From NCBI GenBank assembly GCA_024516155.1, contig JAJJXM010000008.1, forward strand, positions 372,001-436,000: DNA of 64,000 nt, read 5' to 3'. Below, piece after piece: positions 1 through 11,571 of this stretch. The notes beneath the pieces were generated by a model. It was not told the origin of the DNA. It did no database searches and saw only the letters and a program-made list of their open reading frames with translations. Both the position numbers and the translations under genes were made by a program. This DNA is from Pyronema omphalodes (lineage: Eukaryota; Ascomycota; Pezizomycetes; Pezizales; Pyronemataceae). How positions within the stretch are numbered: the stretch's first letter is position 1; each line of letters opens with the position of its first letter.

Positions 1-660
1 AAAACTTTGCATTTTTAATTTGCATTTACACTTTTCACTTTTCATCTGTTGCAACGCAGCAGTGCAACAGAGGAAGAGTGCCCACCTACCAAAATAAATG
101 GTCGCCACAACGACGCAGCCACACCGCTGACTAAAACACAGACAGATGCGCATCACAAAATTGCAAGCGCGTACCGCTGCTGCACTGTGTAGAGATGTGG
201 TTTTGCTTCAAGACTTGAAAACACAGCGTGATAATTCACTTGGGCATTGAAAGATGGATGAAATGTTGAATTTACGTGTTATGTGTTATTTTACAATGTT
301 CTCCTGTATCTCTGTATCTCAGATTTGTCCTTTCTCCGCGTCATGCACCAGAGTTTTCTCCACCATGATCTCTACTATCAAGATTGCCACCGCAGAGTGG
401 ATACAGGTAAGCAATGCTCCCGCTATGGAGGATGACCCGGAAGGAAGAAGAATAGGCTGGGAAACACTGATCAAATCTGAGAACGAGCATGAAGCAGTTC
501 TGATCGAACAAGACGTATAATGCTGTAAAAAAAACAAACACCAAAGACAGATACATAGACAAGCCGAAGAAGTGAGAGGAAGAAGAGAAAAGGATGAGAC
601 GAAAACTGAAGAGAGGCGAGTGGAGAAGTCTGAAAAGAAGAGGAAAAAGGCTAGGGCGAA

Positions 661-910
661 GTGAGAGAGGCGGGGAGAAGGGGAGCGGAGATGAGTGAAA
701 CGGAGCAGAGAAGAGAGGAGCGGAGAGAAGAGAGGAGCGGAGAGAAGAGAGGAGCGGGGAGAAGAGAGGAGCGGAGAGAAGAGAGGAGCGGAGAGAAGAG
801 GAGCGGTGAGAAGAGGAGCGGTGAGGAAAAAAAGGGAGAGAAAAGAAGAGCAGAGGAGAGCTGGGGGAAGCAGAGGAGAGCTGGGGAGAGCAGAGGAGAG
901 CTGGGGAGAG
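661..910. repeat. Purine-rich minisatellite
   Basis: The top strand is almost pure G/A here. It has tandem units of about 17 bp built from GAGAAGAGAGGAGCGGA, followed by units of about 22 bp containing GCAGAGGAGAGCTGGG. The long ORFs on both strands through this stretch (Arg/Glu-rich, and Ser/Leu/Pro-rich on the complement) are products of the repeat and are not genes. Confidence 0.85.
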
Positions 911-932
911 TAGGGTTAGGGTAACCCTAACC
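911..932. repeat. Head-to-head telomere-like palindrome
   Basis: TTAGGG-type repeats run directly into their complement: GGTTAGGGTAACCCTAACC, a palindrome with a single central base at 923. It lies inside the inverted-repeat element next to the purine minisatellite. Confidence 0.8.
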
Positions 933-1017
933 AGGAGGGTGGCTGTGTCGTTGCGTTGCAACAGATGAAACCTGAAAAATGAAAATTGCAAATGCAAATT
1001 AAAAATGTAAAAGTTTT

Positions 1018-1710
1018 TTTGTCCCTCCATGTACAGATGCGTTGCCGTAAACGCACCTTGAAGCGGCTGCCGATACATGAATGCGCAGTCTTGTTTGATT
1101 GACCTAAGCCCCAGAGAAAAAAGGCGGCTCAGGAGCTCATGACATCTGATAATATTGAGAAGACATGGAATTCCTGGCGCTGCAAATGAGGGAAGATGAG
1201 CCGAAGCCTTCTTGATGACAGTTAACCGCAACTGTTCTGCAGCATAACATCAGGAATTGTAATTAGGCATCCATAGTCCTACCCTGCAGCTAAATATTAG
1301 AGCCCCGCAATCATTGGCCTATAGTTTGTGCTTATTGAGCCTCAGCGCCTTCCTCTCTGGAATTCGGATTGAGTATTTAGCCTAATGTCGAATCAACAGA
1401 GTTCGCTGACGAGGGTACCTGTACCACGAGCTCCAAGATAAAAATGAAATTATGATGGTCAAATTATATTCATAAACCATTGATGGAGTTACATAATCAG
1501 CTGCGCCGTATATGCTCAAACTAATTATGACAGCGATACTCATCTAAAAAGTACGAGCCTACTGTAGTTCATGATTAATAGTGACAATTGGATGATAAAA
1601 AGGTTGAAAAGGCTGATGAGAAAACTTCCTGGTGAGATTACATGTCATGAGTCAATATGAATATGTCAACTTATCGCTGTTTTCAAGCTCGTAAAAGTTT
1701 GAAGTCCATA
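1018..1710. other. Spacer, no gene seen
   Basis: AT-rich spacer between the inverted-repeat element and the DUF1349 gene. No ORF, RNA gene or repeat was recognised. Confidence 0.5.
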
Positions 1711-2358
1711 CTAATCCCTTCCAAAAACCTTCACCTCCCATGAAATCACCTGCGCCTCCAGATCACCATCCGCAATATCTTCGGGGTCCGGCCTCGCTCC
1801 ATAAAATCCAACCCAAACCTCTTCATCATTTTCCAGTCTCCCCCTGTCTTCAAAGACCCACTGACACTCCCTTATAACATCTCCATCGCAGCTCACGTGT
1901 AATGCCGTACCCTTATCCTTTTCTCTCTCCATCGTAATTACCACATTCTTGCCATTAGATGTTCCCGCAACACTCCAATCACTCCATCCATTTACCCCCG
2001 TCGCAACTACGGATTTCTTTAGCTTGTCATCAACAAACTCCACTCCTGCCTTGATCCATCTTTCATTCCGGCCAGGCCACAAAAGAACTATCCCCGCTTG
2101 GTCATAAATTATCTCAGGATTGAGCAAAAGCTTCACCGTCGCTGATGCAAATGATGACAACTTTAGGGATGTGTAAAAAGTTGGCTGGTTGGCGGAGAAG
2201 ACTGCCGGGGGTTTACGCCATAAGTCAGTGCCCGCCGGGATCTGGAGGACGAATGGGAAAGAGAGTGGAGGTGGTTGATCCGTATTGTGAGCGTTAAGGC
2301 TATGGTTGAGTGTTTTTATTTCTGGCACAACAGCGGCGGCAGCGGTGGTGGTTGACAT
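1711..2358 (-). CDS. DUF1349 (concanavalin A-like) protein
   Basis: Single-exon minus-strand ORF of 215 aa from the ATG at 2358-2356. The open frame continues upstream, but only to a TTG. The sequence follows the DUF1349/YesU-type beta-sandwich pattern: an early PAGTDLWRKPPAVF segment, then DQAGIVLLWP, then KWIKAG-like (RWIKAGVEFVDDK), SDWSV, and a late EVWVGFYGARP strand. These are the conserved blocks of the family. Members are small intracellular proteins with a lectin-like fold, and their biochemical role is generally not established. No signal peptide follows the chosen start. The neighbours give no functional clue. The family call is fairly sure; the exact role is unknown. Confidence 0.8.
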   Translation of the reverse strand: MSTTTAAAAVVPEIKTLNHSLNAHNTDQPPPLSFPFVLQIPAGTDLWRKPPAVFSANQPTFYTSLKLSSFASATVKLLLNPEIIYDQAGIVLLWPGRNERWIKAGVEFVDDKLKKSVVATGVNGWSDWSVAGTSNGKNVVITMEREKDKGTALHVSCDGDVIRECQWVFEDRGRLENDEEVWVGFYGARPDPEDIADGDLEAQVISWEVKVFGRD

Positions 2359-2785
2359 GGCTGAGTATACTGATGAAACCCAGAGTGTGATAGAAAGCGA
2401 GCTGGGAGCGGTATGATTATGTCCTGTGTGAGGTGATAGATATTCCAGATCGATCAACAAGACACAACGGCTCTTTATATTAAGGTATTCAAGTTACAGC
2501 ACGGATGTTGGCGGGTCGGTATACGCCTATATTGTGTTACTGTCGGGAAAATAGTCCTTCCGAAGTTAGTAGTACCCGGCATGCATGTAGGCCCTGAGAT
2601 ACAAGCGCGTTGCGTAAGTAGTGCCTAGGATCGTATGCAATTTGTATAAATTAGCGAGGCTTAAGGTTTGCCCAGATGGACAGGCTTCTCAATGACTATC
2701 CACAAAAAAAACACTTATCAACCCAAGCGGTAAGGTTTTCTAACCAGTTCGTGTGGTTGGCTTGTACACATACTGAATAGAAAAT

Positions 2786-3260
2786 ATTTAAGTGATGGCT
2801 TCTCTGGCTTCAGCTCTATATCCCCGATTACCGGGAATTACGGGCGAGGAAATATCATGCCGGCGCGACGGAAAATAAATTCCCAAGAACTGTGTACGAA
2901 GAAATGGGCCCACCGATGCAAGTGAAGCAGAATTTGGAAGATATGCGCCATGCTTACCTGATGCTGGAGAAGTGTGCGCATTACGGGGTTCAGTCAAGTT
3001 ACTGGGTTACAAATCTTTTATCTTGGTGCCGTGACTTTGGGAATTCTTCTTTGCATTTTGTACGGCGTTGTATTTGTTACGACTTCACTCCAGAAATTAT
3101 TTATGCAACTGGAACGCGATGTAAGTTTTGTTGATAACATACACTGGAGAGTGATATAGGATGATTCGGGAAGCTCCCGTTGGCACATGATACCTGCGTG
3201 CGGCGGGGCATCACCTGCATAAATCCATCTTCCATCTATCACAGGGCTGACGACTCCCTC
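2786..3260 (+). other. Possible remnant of a small membrane-protein gene
   Basis: Two overlapping plus-strand frames look protein-like: one around 2904-2970 (starts MGPPMQVKQNLEDMRHAY) and one around 2990-3122 with a hydrophobic stretch (YLGAVTLGILLCILYGVVF). The second ends at a good donor-like site (GATGTAAGT at about 3118). I could not join them into one intact gene, and no family was recognised. It may be a decayed gene or chance. The rest of 2359-3602 shows nothing else. Confidence 0.2.
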
Positions 3261-3602
3261 GTAATCCACAAAATCTAACCTCTATCTCCACACTTTTCGA
3301 AGTTTACAGATCAACCTGCTTTGGCTTCGGCTTCTTCCACTACAGACGTCTCCAATCATCTTCTCGGTAGGTCTCCCAAGAACCATGTGTGATGTTACGT
3401 GACACACGTCTTTCACGAACCGAATGCACCTTTCTGTCTGGACCGTAGGAAAACATGTTTGCTGCACCAGTCATGCGGCAGCAAAGAAAATGCATAGGAA
3501 ATGCTGATGAATGAATATTGGTATCTAGGAGCCTAGGACATCACAATCGTCACCGTCCTCGGAAATTTACGTTGTGACGTTGCTCTTTTCGCTTTCTAAA
3601 AC

Positions 3603-5637
3603 ATGGATTCCACAAATACCGGCGACCATATGGAAGATGGCGACACATCAGCACTGGACATTGATCCTCCCAGAGTGGAACCCACAATAGAAGCGATATC
3701 GGATGCCACATCTTCATCTGCTCCTGAAACGATGGTCGACGAAAACCCAAAAGAAGTCCGCCTCATGAACTGGTTTGAAGCTTTTGACATTCCTACCATT
3801 ATCAAAACCTACCATCCAACACCGAGCTTGAAGCAACAGGTGGCGCTGAAAGAGTTCCAAGCGAAAACAAGGGCCAACATCGAATTAAATGTTGCGGTTC
3901 CGAGATGGAAAGAGAAATCCAGTTCTGAATTGGTCAAAGAAGAGGATGTTGAAGTCTACACTGTGAGTATTACCAGTTCTCCCCTAAGGATACCCACTAA
4001 ACTAAATGCATTAAAGACAATCCTCGTTCACTCAGCTCACCATGGAACTGAATACTTAGAGGAATGGATTAATAAAGGAAAAATCCTCTTGGGGCTTGTG
4101 GATACGGCAAACGAACTCGGACATAGGATTCATGTTGTATTTACGCATAGGAATTGGAAGGAAAGGAGAGCTCTAGAAATTGAACGTATTCAAAAACAAC
4201 AGGATAAGGGTAAAGCAGCCGTGGTGGACTATATATCGAGTTGCTGCAGCTGTTCTGGTAGGGCCATCAGGGTTGCAGAAGCACCGGCTACCCGAAAACA
4301 GTCTTTCCAACGACCTCCTGGAGACAATACTTCAAGCGCCCCTCTTAAACCCTATAGAGAACCAACCGGAACAATCAACATTAACTGCCATAGATGCCTG
4401 AAGATATTTTCAGCCTCTAGCAAGATTACAGATCTCCCTCAACAATTCAAATCACTCATTCCCGTTGTACCTAACGATCACCATCTTGGCACTTTTCTCG
4501 ATTTCAATAGCTGGTGTATTGACGACAAGCCTTACATCGAGGCTGGCAAAGGCAAATCCAACTCCTGGGAAAGATCAGATCCTCGCCCGTCGTCTGGAGG
4601 AACATCTACTGAAGCAACATCCCCCAGCAACCCAACCTCAAAGCGTCACAACATAATCCTACTTACCGAAGGCACCATATGCTACTGGGACCCCATCGAA
4701 GAGTCACTTCTCCAGCTCGTCAAACATTTCAACAGGGCTACCGGATCCCCAAAGCTCCCAGGAAAAAGCCTTGACATCCATATCGTCTTAATTCACAGTA
4801 AAGGCCATTTCCTCCAACTGAAGGAGAAGGTAAAAAGGTTTTTTGCTTGGTTGAATGATCAAAGTGAGATGAGGGAGTGGTGGCAGGAGGATTGGAAGAG
4901 ATGGGATGCTGCAAAGAAATTACGCGAGGAATGGAGGAATAAGAACGCGCAGCGGGATGTAGAAGCTCAGTCTGATGGCGCAATGGTTGATAGGCTGACC
5001 GAAGTAGTGGTTGATGGTGATGGGCAAGACGGAGTGGGGGATACGGCTAGGGCAGAAAATCAGACAAAAGTAACTACAACAGCTGGTCAGGCAACTATCT
5101 CCGGTCCAGAAACTTCTCAAAATTCTGGGCCTCTCGAAGCTCAAAAACCAACTGAGATCCTTGCGCCCAAAGCTATCAAAGCTAAATATCGTCGTCTGCC
5201 AGATGTAGTATCACTAACATCCCCATGGTGCGGCAAAAAGCAAGTTATTATCCCCTCCCGTCACTACATAGCTAACACATATATATAGTCACGCTGTCAA
5301 TATCCGCACCACCAACTTCAGCGACTCTAACATGAACCAACGATCTGAATATGTTCGTATCTTACAACCTCAAAGGCCGGCCAAATATCGTGGCCCGGTT
5401 TACAGGAGTAAGTTCCTTCGGATCCCTCTTTCTGGATTAAACGTTGTGACCATAGAGTTCTGATGTTTCATTTTAGTTACAAAACGGATTATCATGATTC
5501 AAATCTTCTGCATCCTGATGGCTGTCATTGTGTGGGGTTTGGTGCAGATCAGGGAATGGAGTAGGACTGGTCGCCAGGGGAATGGCGGGCAGAAGTTGGT
5601 TTTTCAGAGCTTGGACTCCCCTGGTCGTGGGTATTGA
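3603..5637 (+). CDS. Unrecognised protein with C-terminal membrane anchor (3 exons)
   Basis: My model has exons 3603-5239, 5289-5407 and 5477-5637 (1,917 nt, 638 aa). The first ORF alone would stop at 5288. However, 5240-5288 has a GC-AG intron layout: AA|GCAAGT donor, GCTAACAC branch site and ATATATAG acceptor, in phase 2, and removing it keeps the frame open. Intron 5408-5476 is ordinary (GTAAGT...TTTTAG). The spliced tail encodes a single hydrophobic segment (IIMIQIFCILMAVIVWGLV) about 40 residues from the end, preceded by basic residues. This suggests a tail-anchored or single-pass membrane protein. The body is hydrophilic, with a Trp/charged helix-rich stretch around residues 400-450. 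A 54-nt in-frame stretch (3963-4016, GTGAGT...AAAG) could be a further intron. I recognise no family. Confidence 0.6.
5240..5288 (+). other. Candidate GC-AG intron
   Basis: Donor AA|GCAAGT, branch GCTAAC 15 nt before the end, acceptor TATATAG, length 49 nt, phase 2. Canonical GT donors nearby (5207 and 5210 region) are in phase 0 and would break the downstream frame. Confidence 0.55.
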
Positions 5638-7232
5638 AGATTAGTGAAGTGCTCGAGGGGAGTTTTAGGAAGATGGTACAGATGGTACAGATTATTGCAT
5701 AATGGCTCTATTTTTTTGACACTGAATTGTTGATTTGCCAATATCGAACCGACACTATGTATTTGAGCTCACTTGATTAAATTTCTAGAGTGTTGAGAGA
5801 ATCAAATAGATGTGAGCTTGGCCAAGTATTTGCGGAAATTCCTTACAGCCTTTATCACTTGTAGGTATTTTCTATGCTTGAATCAGATGGTAATGTTCGA
5901 CAGAGTAGCTATGACTGAAGTCACTGAACCATAGAGACTCTGATAACAATTACTCCCCACATCGCAAACGAATGAAAATAAGAAAATTATTCACAAATTC
6001 AAAAACAATTTGTGGGTAACAAATGATTTTTCACGCGAGAATTTTGCGGGCCGGACGATGCCACAGGCAGGCAACGCCTCGACCGGGCATCACCAACTTA
6101 CACTCTGAAAACAGAATTACAGAAAATATATTTTTCAATGCTTATTTACGATGAGAAAGCGATGGAAATACGTCTTTAAATTTACCAAAATGATGGGGGT
6201 TTTATGTGTGGTTTTGTTTTTACCACCGGGCGGCCCACATCTGCTTAGTTTAGGGCAGCGCGAGGATGAAACACTATGGTGGATCGATCTGTAGTTAGGG
6301 CGGAGATAAGCGAACAGCCTTACGCGCGCTTGCTCACTCTGTGTCTACAAATGGTGCACCAGTGACCAGATGTACAGTCAAACTGTATCTTGTTTTAAAA
6401 CAGACGCCCCCCCCCCCCCCCATCCCTCCAGCTGGGCATTTATGTGGGTGGTGGATGCAAGGCTTGGCTTAAACTGCCGGTTAGCGTGGTTCCACTGAAC
6501 ACAATCGTCAGTGGCCTCGCTGGTGGAATATGGCCTTGGTCCCTTAAACTCCACTTTTTTTCTTCTTTTCGTTCATCTTGCGATGCTACAGCTTACCCCT
6601 CTCTGCGATAATGAATCTTGTTTTGCACGAGCATGAAAATTGATCGAGCGATCACACTTTTTACCCTACGAAGTGCGCACTGAAGAATTATCGCTGTTCT
6701 GTTGTCACTTCGAAGTTATTTTGCTGCCCTTCAAGTGCCCATCGGTTCACGGTCACATACGCACAGTGGCGAAGTAGACTCGACCCTGCAGCCCCGCACT
6801 GGTTTGTGAACCTGCCGGCTACAATCACGTGTAACGGTTGGCTCCATCTTGGCGAAGAGACTAATTTGCTGTTGCCATAGCAACTGTGTTGTTAGTGTTG
6901 GTAAACAAAGAAACCATCCGGAATTCCTGCCGGTGAACCATCCACCAAGTTCGTCGAACTGTCGAACTGTCACGAAGTTGAAACCGCCCACCGACGAATT
7001 ACGAGACACACCAAAAGGATTGGATTGCGATCAACCCCACAACTACCAGCCAGGACGCTATACCTACAGTCGAAACTGCCAAACCCGCGTCAAAGCGGCC
7101 CGTCTGCAAGCGTCCGTGTTCTATTCTCTAAGGCGCCATTCTTTCGCCAACGACAACTAATAACGAGAGCAAATCCACTGTGTTTTATGAACCAACAAGC
7201 CAAAACGTCAACGTCGATAATATAGCGACAAA
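5638..7232. other. Spacer and probable Mps1 promoter/5' UTR
   Basis: No gene recognised. It contains a run of 15 C at 6407-6421 and a pyrimidine/purine-balanced stretch leading into the kinase gene. Short ORFs at 6849-7225 are probably 5' leader sequence. Confidence 0.4.
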
Positions 7233-10200
7233 ATGCAAACCACAATGGCTGCCGAAACAGAATTAAATCAATCTCCCTTAGCAGGATTGTACCGACCAAA
7301 CCGTGTATCGCGCCGCTCAACACCTCCACTTTCCACCGCGACGCGATCACGAAGAAACTCCCCTTCATCCTACAATGCGCCTAATGCACCCAATTCTAGC
7401 GATGCCCTCAAGAATCGCTACTCAACAAGCCCAAAGCGACTATCACTCGACCATTTACTCGGTTCCGATAGTTCCTCCGACCTGGATTCCCCACCCAAGG
7501 AGGTGCAGCTCAGCGCATTAGCAATGGCTCTGCTTGGAGAGTCAACGGATGATCAGGATGATAAGAAGGAAACTGATAATGAGGACCACTCCGGGAGCGC
7601 TTCAGGGCGAGGTCGTCGTTCACCATTGTCGCAATACTCCAACTCGAAAAAACGAATCACCTGGCGTGGTAGTCCATCGCGCTCGGCAGAAGAAGGGAGG
7701 GAACCTGCTTACACAACCTCCAAGCGTGATTCCCCGAGAGATGGAAGTCCGGAGGCACCGAGTGGACAGGAATTTGTGACCCCGGCTTTGGTAAACCGAT
7801 ATTCTAGAAGGTATACAGGAACCGGGGGAGAGACAGTTACGAGGACTGGGTCGTTGGGAGATGTTGGTGATGATGTGGAAACGAAATATGGATATACTGC
7901 TTCTCATGTTCGTCAAACACTGGCGGGTAATACTTATACATTGACCGGCGGTATGCCGACTCCTAGTGTACATGCACCACCGACAACGCGTGCTCGTTAT
8001 AAGCGGTTAACAACACCTGCACCGCCAGTGATAACCCCTCGTAACTGGGGGCCTCCAATAAGGTTTAACAGACTGCAAAGGAATCCCGAGGAAGAAGAGA
8101 TTCAGCAAGCCTCAGGAGAAGGCGAAGACAATGAAGCAAATTCACCAGTCGAGGCAGTGTCGAGTCGGAAAAATAGTCCAAGTTCCTTGAATCCCTCGGA
8201 AGCATCACCAGCGGATGGATATAAAAATGATAGCCCAATGCCGGATTATGTTAAACCAATCAGCATTACACCCCCGCCACGCAAATCTTACGAAATGGAC
8301 GAAGACGAAGACATTGAACCAGTCCCCACCATCTCCCGGCGCCCAAGGAGGTCTTCACCTGTTGCGAAGTTAAACCAGGTCAAATCTGAAGACGCCGATA
8401 TGGCACAATACCCTCATGCTAGACCCGCACCATCAACCATCACTCCTCCTCGGAGGGATCCTTACGCAATGGAGCAAGACCAAGACCCAGAACCATTTGT
8501 CCCACCTATCTCTAAAAGTCCTAGACGCTCTTCTCCTGTATCCAAAATAACATCATCAACCACTCCCCCTAGGAACCCTTACGAAATTGACGTCCGTGAC
8601 AATCAGCCACTACCATCTATTTACCGTCAATCCCGGCTCGATACTCCTGTCACCCGTAATGTTAGGCATAGCGTCGGTAGCAGTGGCATCTCCAGCGGAG
8701 CCAGTGCAGCCAGTGCAGCCAGCGCTGCCTCATCGCAGCAAAGAACCGATAAAGAAAATATGCCCCCACCACCCCCTACCTTCCGGGTGCCTTGGGGGTC
8801 TCCTCCAAAGGCTATACATGGGAAGCGTGTCTCCAATAATACCCCACCAGCTCAACCAGATCCTGAGTCCCCTATCAGAAGCAGCGGTGGTAATAAACCC
8901 CTGGTTCCTTCGCCGACGAGGCTGTCCCCTGTTCGAGACTTGCAGGCCGAAAGGGCTGAGCGAGCAGCACGGGTAGAGAGGGCAGAGAGAGCAGAGCGGG
9001 CAGAACGGGCTGCACAGGCTGAGCAAGCACCAAGGGTGTTGGGAACCAAAGCAGTTAACGCACCCCTCCGACCGGCTCCCCCGCCCCCGCCAAAAATGTC
9101 TATGCTCCACGCTGCAACTGCAACCGCAGGAGCAGCGGCAACTACGACACAAGCAGCACGGAAGAGCCGAAGTGGAACAGTTTACATCAATGGTAAACCA
9201 TACCGGAGACTGGAATCCATTGGAAAGGGAGGTTCATGTAAGGTCTACAAAGTAACCGCAGAGAACGGAAAAACATTTGCCATGAAAAAAGTTACGTTTC
9301 ATGAGCAAGATGGGGCTTCTACTATCAATGGTTATAAGGGAGAGATAGATTTATTGAATCGTCTTGCTGCGGAAGAGAGGGTTATTAGACTTTATGATTC
9401 GGAGTTGAATGAGGAAAAGAATACTTTGACTATGGTGTGTTCCCCATTATATACATATCTACATCAATGTCATAGTTGGCTAACTCAGATACTAGCTGAT
9501 GGAACTTGGAGAAACCGACTTTGCAAATCTCCTAACCCTTACGCTGGGTCAAGATTCCTCCCTCCTAAATCTCCCCTTTCTTCGTTATTACTGGTCTGAA
9601 ATGCTTCTCTGCGTGCAAGCCGTGCATTCTCACAACGTAATACACTCCGACCTAAAACCTGCAAACTTCCTCTTGGTAAGAGGAAAGTTGAAACTAATCG
9701 ATTTTGGTATCGCCAACGCCGTTGCTGACGACACCGTCAACGTCCACCGAGAAACTCAAGTCGGTACCCTCAACTACATGGCCCCAGAAAACTTCATGCA
9801 AGTTGCCGGTAACGGTAGTGGTCAACACTCCCAATCCACCAAAATCACCAAACTAGGTGCTCCATCAGACGTTTGGTCCTTAGGATGTATTTTATACCAG
9901 ATGACCTATGGCCGAACTCCCTTTTGGCATTTGCAAGGAATTTGGCAAAAAGCAAATGCAATCAAGGACCCGAATTATCAGATCGAATACCCGGAAACTG
10001 GTATTGGTGATGTAAAGGTACCCGCTTGTTTGATTGCTACCCTCAAAGGTTGCTTGACTTGGAATAAGGATAAGAGACCTACTATTGAACAGTTGTTACA
10101 GGATGGGTTCTTGAATCCTGATCTGGAGGTGGAGGAACTGAGGGAGAGGAATAGGGGGGTTAGGGAACAGGTGAAGAGTCTGGAACGCGCATTGGAGAGA

Positions 10201-10272
10201 GGGGATGTTGAGAGGGAGAAGTTGTGGGCTTGGGTTAGGGAGGTTAGGAGGGGAATAGATGGGGGGTGGTAG
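7233..10272 (+). CDS. MPS1: Mps1/TTK-type dual-specificity spindle checkpoint kinase
   Basis: Two exons, 7233-9434 and 9496-10272 (992 aa). Intron 9435-9495 has a GTGTGT donor, a CTAAC branch site and a CTAG acceptor, and joins ...LTM to LMELGETDF. Residues 1-640 are low complexity: Pro/Ser-rich with recurring SPRR/TPPR motifs and an AERAERA run near 570-600. The kinase domain is at about 655-925. It has a Gly-rich loop (IGKGGSCKVYKV), AMKK (Lys about 685), catalytic HSDLKPANFL (Asp about 786), DFGIAN (Asp about 803) and GTLNYMAPE in the activation segment. A short coiled tail follows. GKGGS in the loop and ELGETD in the hinge are typical of Mps1. The family acts at kinetochores and spindle poles, phosphorylating KNL1/Spc105 to start spindle-checkpoint signalling. 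Start chosen at the first ATG. Confidence 0.92.
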
Positions 10273-11411
10273 CATTAGGGGCGGAGGTGAGGGTGGAAGT
10301 GACGGTGGGAGGCAAGAGTTTTGGAAATAGGACGGTGGAAAATAGTCATGGAGGAAATTGGAGGAAATGCATCAGGCAAGAAATACAGGGCTGGGTGGAA
10401 TTTTGGCGGCAAATGGGAATAGTGCTTGGTATTGGGACTGGTATGGAATTGCGCCTTCGCGGCAGCATAGGGATGAAAGAAATGATGGAAAGAAATTCGG
10501 AATTGCGCCTTCGTGGCAGCATAGGAACAAAGAAAGAAAGAAGGGAGGGAAAAAAGGGTTTCTTATTCATTTATTTTAAACCTTTGGTCATTACTTTTAT
10601 TACATGAATATGGCAAAGGCTTGCCGTTTGGATGACTTGACGATTTTGCGGTTTTGTGGTTTTGCGGTTTTGTGGTTTGGTTTTTCTTCATTATTGTTCT
10701 TATTATTGTTATCTTTATCTTTATTGTTGGCTGGGGAATTTTTCGGGAGTCTTTGTTTTTTGTTCTTTTTTTTTGAAGCTTTTTTTTTCTGATTTGTATA
10801 TTTTTATATTTCTTCTTTTTTGGCGTAGAGAAGGGTATGGATAACTTTTGTTTTGACTTATTATACTTGGATTAGGTTGTATTTTTATATTACTTTTTTA
10901 TCTTCTTCGTTTCGCGGTTAGCAGGGATGGAAGGTTGAGCTGGAATGGTGATGGCATGGAGCAGCATGGAGTGGCTTGGGAATTTTATGGGGGGTTTTTT
11001 TTGTTATACTTGGTTAGGTGCAAGATTAGGATTATTATACTTTATCAGTATCAGTATCAGTATCAAGAATAGTGTTAGGATCAGTATCGAAATTGGCATT
11101 AGGATTAAGATTGAGATTATCATCATTATCATCATTATCATCGTTATCACTGCTACTTTCTTCCTCGAATTATTGTTTTTCTCTTCGGATGGGGGAGCTA
11201 TATGATTTGTGAATATTGAATAACGGAAAAGAGTTTGGGGATTGATGGATATAGGCAATGGTATGGTATGGTGTTGGTGGAATGGGGGGAATGGAATGGA
11301 AATTACCATCCAAATACCAGATTCCAGATTCCAGATTCCAGATTCCAGATTCCAGATTCCAACATTTATCATCTATCTAGGATAAGGCGTCTCATCAGGG
11401 GGCTCCAGCCC
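10273..11411. repeat. Spacer with several simple repeats
   Basis: 3' flank of the kinase gene. It holds two copies of GGAATTGCGCCTTCG(C/T)GGCAGCATAG (10445 and 10499 regions), T-rich stretches, TATCAG repeats near 11041-11064, CATTAT repeats near 11120-11150, and a tandem CCAGATT heptamer at about 11317-11360. No gene seen. Confidence 0.6.
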
Positions 11412-11480
11412 CGAGAACAGGATTTGGTTATTTTTCCTTTCCCGCATAAGCCTTCGAGGCCTCGATCGGTGTACAATTAA
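11412..11480 (+). repeat. Dispersed repeat, copy 1
   Basis: About 70 bp resembling 21137-21210 in the same orientation. The cores are CCGCATAAGCCTTCGAGGCC and CTGCATGGGCCTTTTAGGCC, followed by CTCG(A/G)TC(G/A)G(T/C)GTA. Differences are nearly all transitions. Each copy has a GGCCT/AGGCC hairpin core. Confidence 0.45.
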
Positions 11481-11571
11481 AATGCAAATTTAAATGTAAA
11501 TATCTCCAACGGTCTTCTACCTTAATTTTTATTCCGCTATTATTATTTTTTTTTTAAAAAAAAAAGCACTT

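Larger units (their letters stand above)
1..1017. mobile_element. Terminal-inverted-repeat element (non-autonomous, about 1 kb)
   Basis: Bases 1-58 and about 951-1017 are inverted copies of each other. Both arms share AATTTGCATTT, a TTTTCA tract and TTTCATCTGTTGCAACGCA, with a few indels. A further inner match (CAACGACGCAGCCACACC at 102-119 against the complement of about 933-950) extends the inverted repeat after a roughly 45-bp insertion in the left arm. Between the arms lie a purine-rich minisatellite and a telomere-like palindrome, and no convincing transposase ORF. The left end coincides with the window edge, so the outer boundary and any target-site duplication cannot be seen. The structure fits a MITE-like DNA transposon or foldback element; the superfamily cannot be assigned. 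Confidence 0.6.

Noticed and set aside
341..1231. 296-codon minus-strand ORF
   Set aside because: It runs through the purine minisatellite complement; Ser/Leu/Pro/Arg monotony shows it is a repeat artefact.
4180..4656. Overlapping frame within the 3603-5637 gene containing a hydrophobic stretch
   Set aside because: It has an internal stop and no splice path, and the main frame through this stretch has normal codon choice and is open throughout.
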